This document shows, in pieces, positions 48,090 to 49,674 of a stretch of 49,674 bases of DNA (positions within the stretch are counted from its first letter, which is position 1; the number at the start of each line of letters is the position of its first letter). Origin of the DNA: an uncultured Alphaproteobacteria bacterium (GTDB lineage: Bacteria > Pseudomonadota > Alphaproteobacteria > HIMB59); NCBI GenBank assembly GCA_902555695.1, contig CACDTV010000007.1, positions 1 to 49,674 on the forward strand. The letters are read 5' to 3'. A program made the translations under genes and the position numbers. A model generated the notes under the pieces. That model searched no databases. It worked only from the letters and a program-made list of their open reading frames with translations, and was not told where the DNA came from.

Positions 48090-49208
48090 ATGAATTTTTT
48101 CAAAAGATCAATATTTTTCGGACTTTCTTTTTTATTTTTAAGTTTTAATTCTTATGCAGATGTGAAAACGGACATTAAAGTAGTCACTACAATAAAGCCT
48201 TTGCATTCATTGATATCAAGAATTATGGAAACAAGAGGAGAACCTCAATTAATTATTGAAGGTACAAATAATCCTCACACATTTGTTTTTAAACCATCTC
48301 ATGCAAAAATGATTGAAGAAGCTGATATTATTTTTTGGATTGGCGAGGATTTAGAGGCTTTTATGGAAAAACCTTTAGACTCACTTGCTGAGAAAGCACA
48401 AGTTATTTCATTTATGGAGCTATCATCTATAGAAAAATTAAAATTTAGAGAAAAAAATATTTTTGATGATCATGATGGCCATGAAGATGAACATGAAGGC
48501 CATGAGGATGAGGATGATCATGGTCACAAGGACGACGATCACGATGATGATCATGATGGCCATGAAGATGAACATGAAGGCCATGAGGATGAGGATGATC
48601 ATGGTCACAAGGACGACGATCACGATGATGATCATGATGGCCATGAAGATGAACATGATGGTCACGATGACGATCACAAGGACGCACATGCGCATGCACA
48701 CGGTGAGTTTGATCCACACATTTGGCTAGACCCAGAAAATGCTAAAGAAATGGTTAAAATTATCCGAGACGAATTAATTAAAATAGATCCAGATGGTCAA
48801 AGACAATATTCAGTTAATACTGCAGGGGCAACATTGGAACTAGATAATTTAATCAATAGTGTAGAAAAAGAATTATCAAAAGATATTAGCTATATTGTAT
48901 TTCACGATGCTTACCAATATTTTGAGAATAGATTTGGAGTAATTCCTGCTGGAGCATTGACTTTAAATCCAGATGTTTTACCAGGAGCTAAACAAATAGC
49001 AGATATACAAGATGTTATAAATGACAAAGGTATTAAATGTATTTTTTCTGAACCTCAATATAATCCAAAAATAATTGAAACTATCGGGAATGATATGAAA
49101 ATTTCTACTGGTGTAATGGATCCTTTGGGAGCTTATATAGATGCTGGACCTTCAATGTATAGTGATTTAATTAATGGAATTGCAAATTCAATTAAAGATT
49201 GTCACTAA
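48090..49208 (+). CDS. znuA: Zinc ABC transporter substrate-binding protein ZnuA
   Basis: A 372-residue periplasmic zinc receptor. The start ATG 48090 follows GAGGTGG (48075-48081) and is followed by a signal peptide (FFGLSFLFLSFNSYA). A GTG at 48039 would extend the frame through the operator and is rejected. Cluster A-1 domains surround a long His/Asp/Glu-rich loop (about residues 126-205) encoded partly by 81-bp repeats; such loops capture zinc. The HGEFDPHIWLDPENA motif and later F-H-D-A-Y, E-P-Q-Y and T-G-V-M-D-P segments are typical ZnuA. Confidence 0.95.
   Translation: MNFFKRSIFFGLSFLFLSFNSYADVKTDIKVVTTIKPLHSLISRIMETRGEPQLIIEGTNNPHTFVFKPSHAKMIEEADIIFWIGEDLEAFMEKPLDSLAEKAQVISFMELSSIEKLKFREKNIFDDHDGHEDEHEGHEDEDDHGHKDDDHDDDHDGHEDEHEGHEDEDDHGHKDDDHDDDHDGHEDEHDGHDDDHKDAHAHAHGEFDPHIWLDPENAKEMVKIIRDELIKIDPDGQRQYSVNTAGATLELDNLINSVEKELSKDISYIVFHDAYQYFENRFGVIPAGALTLNPDVLPGAKQIADIQDVINDKGIKCIFSEPQYNPKIIETIGNDMKISTGVMDPLGAYIDAGPSMYSDLINGIANSIKDCH
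48465..48658 (+). repeat. 81-bp tandem repeat in the znuA His-rich loop
   Basis: Copy 1 (48465-48545) and copy 2 (48546-48626) are identical over 81 bases; the first 32 bases are repeated a third time (48627-48658) before the sequence diverges. Each unit encodes 27 residues of His, Asp, Glu, Gly and Lys. The repeat length is a multiple of three, so changes in copy number keep the frame. Identity at the DNA level, including silent positions, points to recent duplication. Confidence 0.95.
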
Positions 49209-49291
49209 TAAAATTTGAAATAAATTTCAGAAAATTGAAATAGTCATAGAAACTTAAAGGCAAAAAAAAAACTAATTTACATATCTTTCTT

Positions 49292-49312
49292 ATAGGCATT
49301 TTATATGCCTAT
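49292..49312 (+). other. 8-bp hairpin in the znuA 3' region
   Basis: ATAGGCAT (49292-49299) and ATGCCTAT (49305-49312) are inverted repeats around a 5-base loop. There is no downstream T-run, so it is not a standard terminator. The loop-proximal end contains the ATG of the 54-residue reading frame, so it could mask or regulate that start. The znuA-fur gap (49209-49586) otherwise holds only that small frame. Confidence 0.4.
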
Positions 49313-49469
49313 GAGAAAAATTAAAAATAAAGTTTGTAGTCTTAAAATAAAAAGAATCGTCGAGGAAAAATATTATCCAATATCATTTATTGATAGGGTA
49401 AATGTTATGTATCAATTGAACTCTCAAAAAAAAAATAAAGTGAATGTCACTAACATGAGTAAGCCTTGA
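49305..49469 (+). CDS. Small basic hypothetical protein
   Basis: A 54-residue reading frame, lysine- and arginine-rich (MPMRKIKNKVCSLKIKRIV, then an EEKYYPISFIDRV segment). It has no transmembrane segment or known motif. ATG 49305 lies within a hairpin; ATG 49311 is an alternative. No ribosome binding site is evident. In AT-rich DNA a frame of this size can occur by chance, so it may not be a gene. It fills part of the otherwise empty znuA-fur gap. Confidence 0.35.
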   Translation: MPMRKIKNKVCSLKIKRIVEEKYYPISFIDRVNVMYQLNSQKKNKVNVTNMSKP

Positions 49470-49586
49470 TACAGCTAACTAAACAAAGTTATTTAAAACC
49501 CATTTCAATCTAATAGTGCTATTATGTCTTTTATTTTTATCCTGAAAGTATTGATAAATAATGAAATTTAACATATTTTAACTCTG

Positions 49587-49674
49587 ATGAACTTATCAAA
49601 CGCTTGTAAAAAAGACATTGATGTGGTCTTAGAAAATTGTGGCTGGAGACAGACCAAACAGAGAGTGGTGCTTT
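49587..49674 (+). CDS. Fur-family regulator, 5' end only
   Basis: Starts at ATG 49587 and runs off the window after 29 codons. The translated start (MNLSNACKKDIDVV and LENCGWRQTKQRVVL) matches the Fur-family N-terminal helix, in which a G-x-R-x-T-x-Q-R motif precedes the winged helix. It could be Fur, Irr or another member; nothing more can be said. It is a second Fur-family gene within 3.2 kb of zur, on the other strand, downstream of znuA. Confidence 0.75.
   Translation, partial: MNLSNACKKDIDVVLENCGWRQTKQRVVL

Noticed and set aside
48465..48658. CRISPR array
   Set aside because: The repeats are contiguous, without spacers, and encode a metal-binding loop; no cas genes are nearby.
48438..48729. 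Open frames of about 90 residues over the ZnuA repeat in other frames and on the other strand
   Set aside because: They exist only because the repeat has a period of 81 bases, divisible by three, without stops in any frame. They have no start signals and give low-complexity peptides.

Overview
The window is AT-rich, gene-dense and mostly core chromosome of a Gram-negative bacterium, almost certainly a marine-type alphaproteobacterium with a streamlined genome. The evidence is gene order: 4.5S RNA-dnaX-ybaB-recR, def-fmt-truA, rpmH-rnpA-yidD-yidC-engB followed by dapD-dapE, priA-atpHAGDC with the F0 genes absent, and rplU-rpmA-obgE-proBA-nadD-rsfS. An IalB-family protein, a CycM-type anchored cytochrome c and DUF1192 and DUF1330 proteins fit the same group. 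KdsB, AmpG and the DAP genes indicate an LPS outer membrane and a peptidoglycan wall. TGA is used as a stop, so the genetic code is standard. Intergenic gaps are short and many genes overlap by 1-20 bases. I see no insertion sequence, prophage, CRISPR array or rRNA.

Layout. 1-4.5 kb: DMT transporter, membrane-anchored phosphoesterase, IalB-like protein, AmpG, cytochrome c. 4.6-12.1 kb (+): kdsB-pheA, SRP RNA, dnaX-ybaB-recR, def-fmt-truA and a glycosyltransferase that appears to start at ATT. 12.1-18.2 kb (-): the rpmH-rnpA-yidD-yidC-engB-HAD-dapD-dapE-peroxiredoxin run. 18.3-30.9 kb is the most variable part: panC, an orphan secreted protein, tRNA-Arg(ACG), a trypsin-like protease with an unknown N-terminal domain, a voltage-gated cation channel with an unusual filter plus a 58-residue membrane protein, a Tat-exported metallo-beta-lactamase-fold hydrolase, a glutamine amidotransferase, a small lipoprotein, a PhyH dioxygenase, DUF proteins around a two-DnaA-box intergenic region, and a sulfate activation cluster cysD-cysNC / cysQ. 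30.9-38.8 kb: xerC, priA and atpHAGDC. 38.8-45.9 kb (-): rppH, ctpA, rsfS, nadD, an unknown gene, proA, proB, obgE, rpmA, rplU. 46.0-49.2 kb: a zinc-uptake locus znuC-znuB-zur divergent from znuA across a 32-bp palindromic operator. The window ends in the first 29 codons of a second Fur-family regulator.

How the genes work together: the zinc locus is self-contained (binding protein, ATPase, permease, sensor and operator). CysD/CysNC make PAPS and CysQ removes the PAP by-product. ZnuA, the CycM cytochrome and the ATP synthase belong to envelope import and respiration. I did not find one large undescribed system. The best leads are a DnaX frameshift signal, an ATT-initiated glycosyltransferase, the 197-residue N-terminal extension of CysD, the altered channel filter with its coupled micro-membrane protein, and the nested Zur operator beside a ZnuA whose metal-binding loop is built from perfect 81-bp repeats. 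All family names come from motif recognition; no database search was run.
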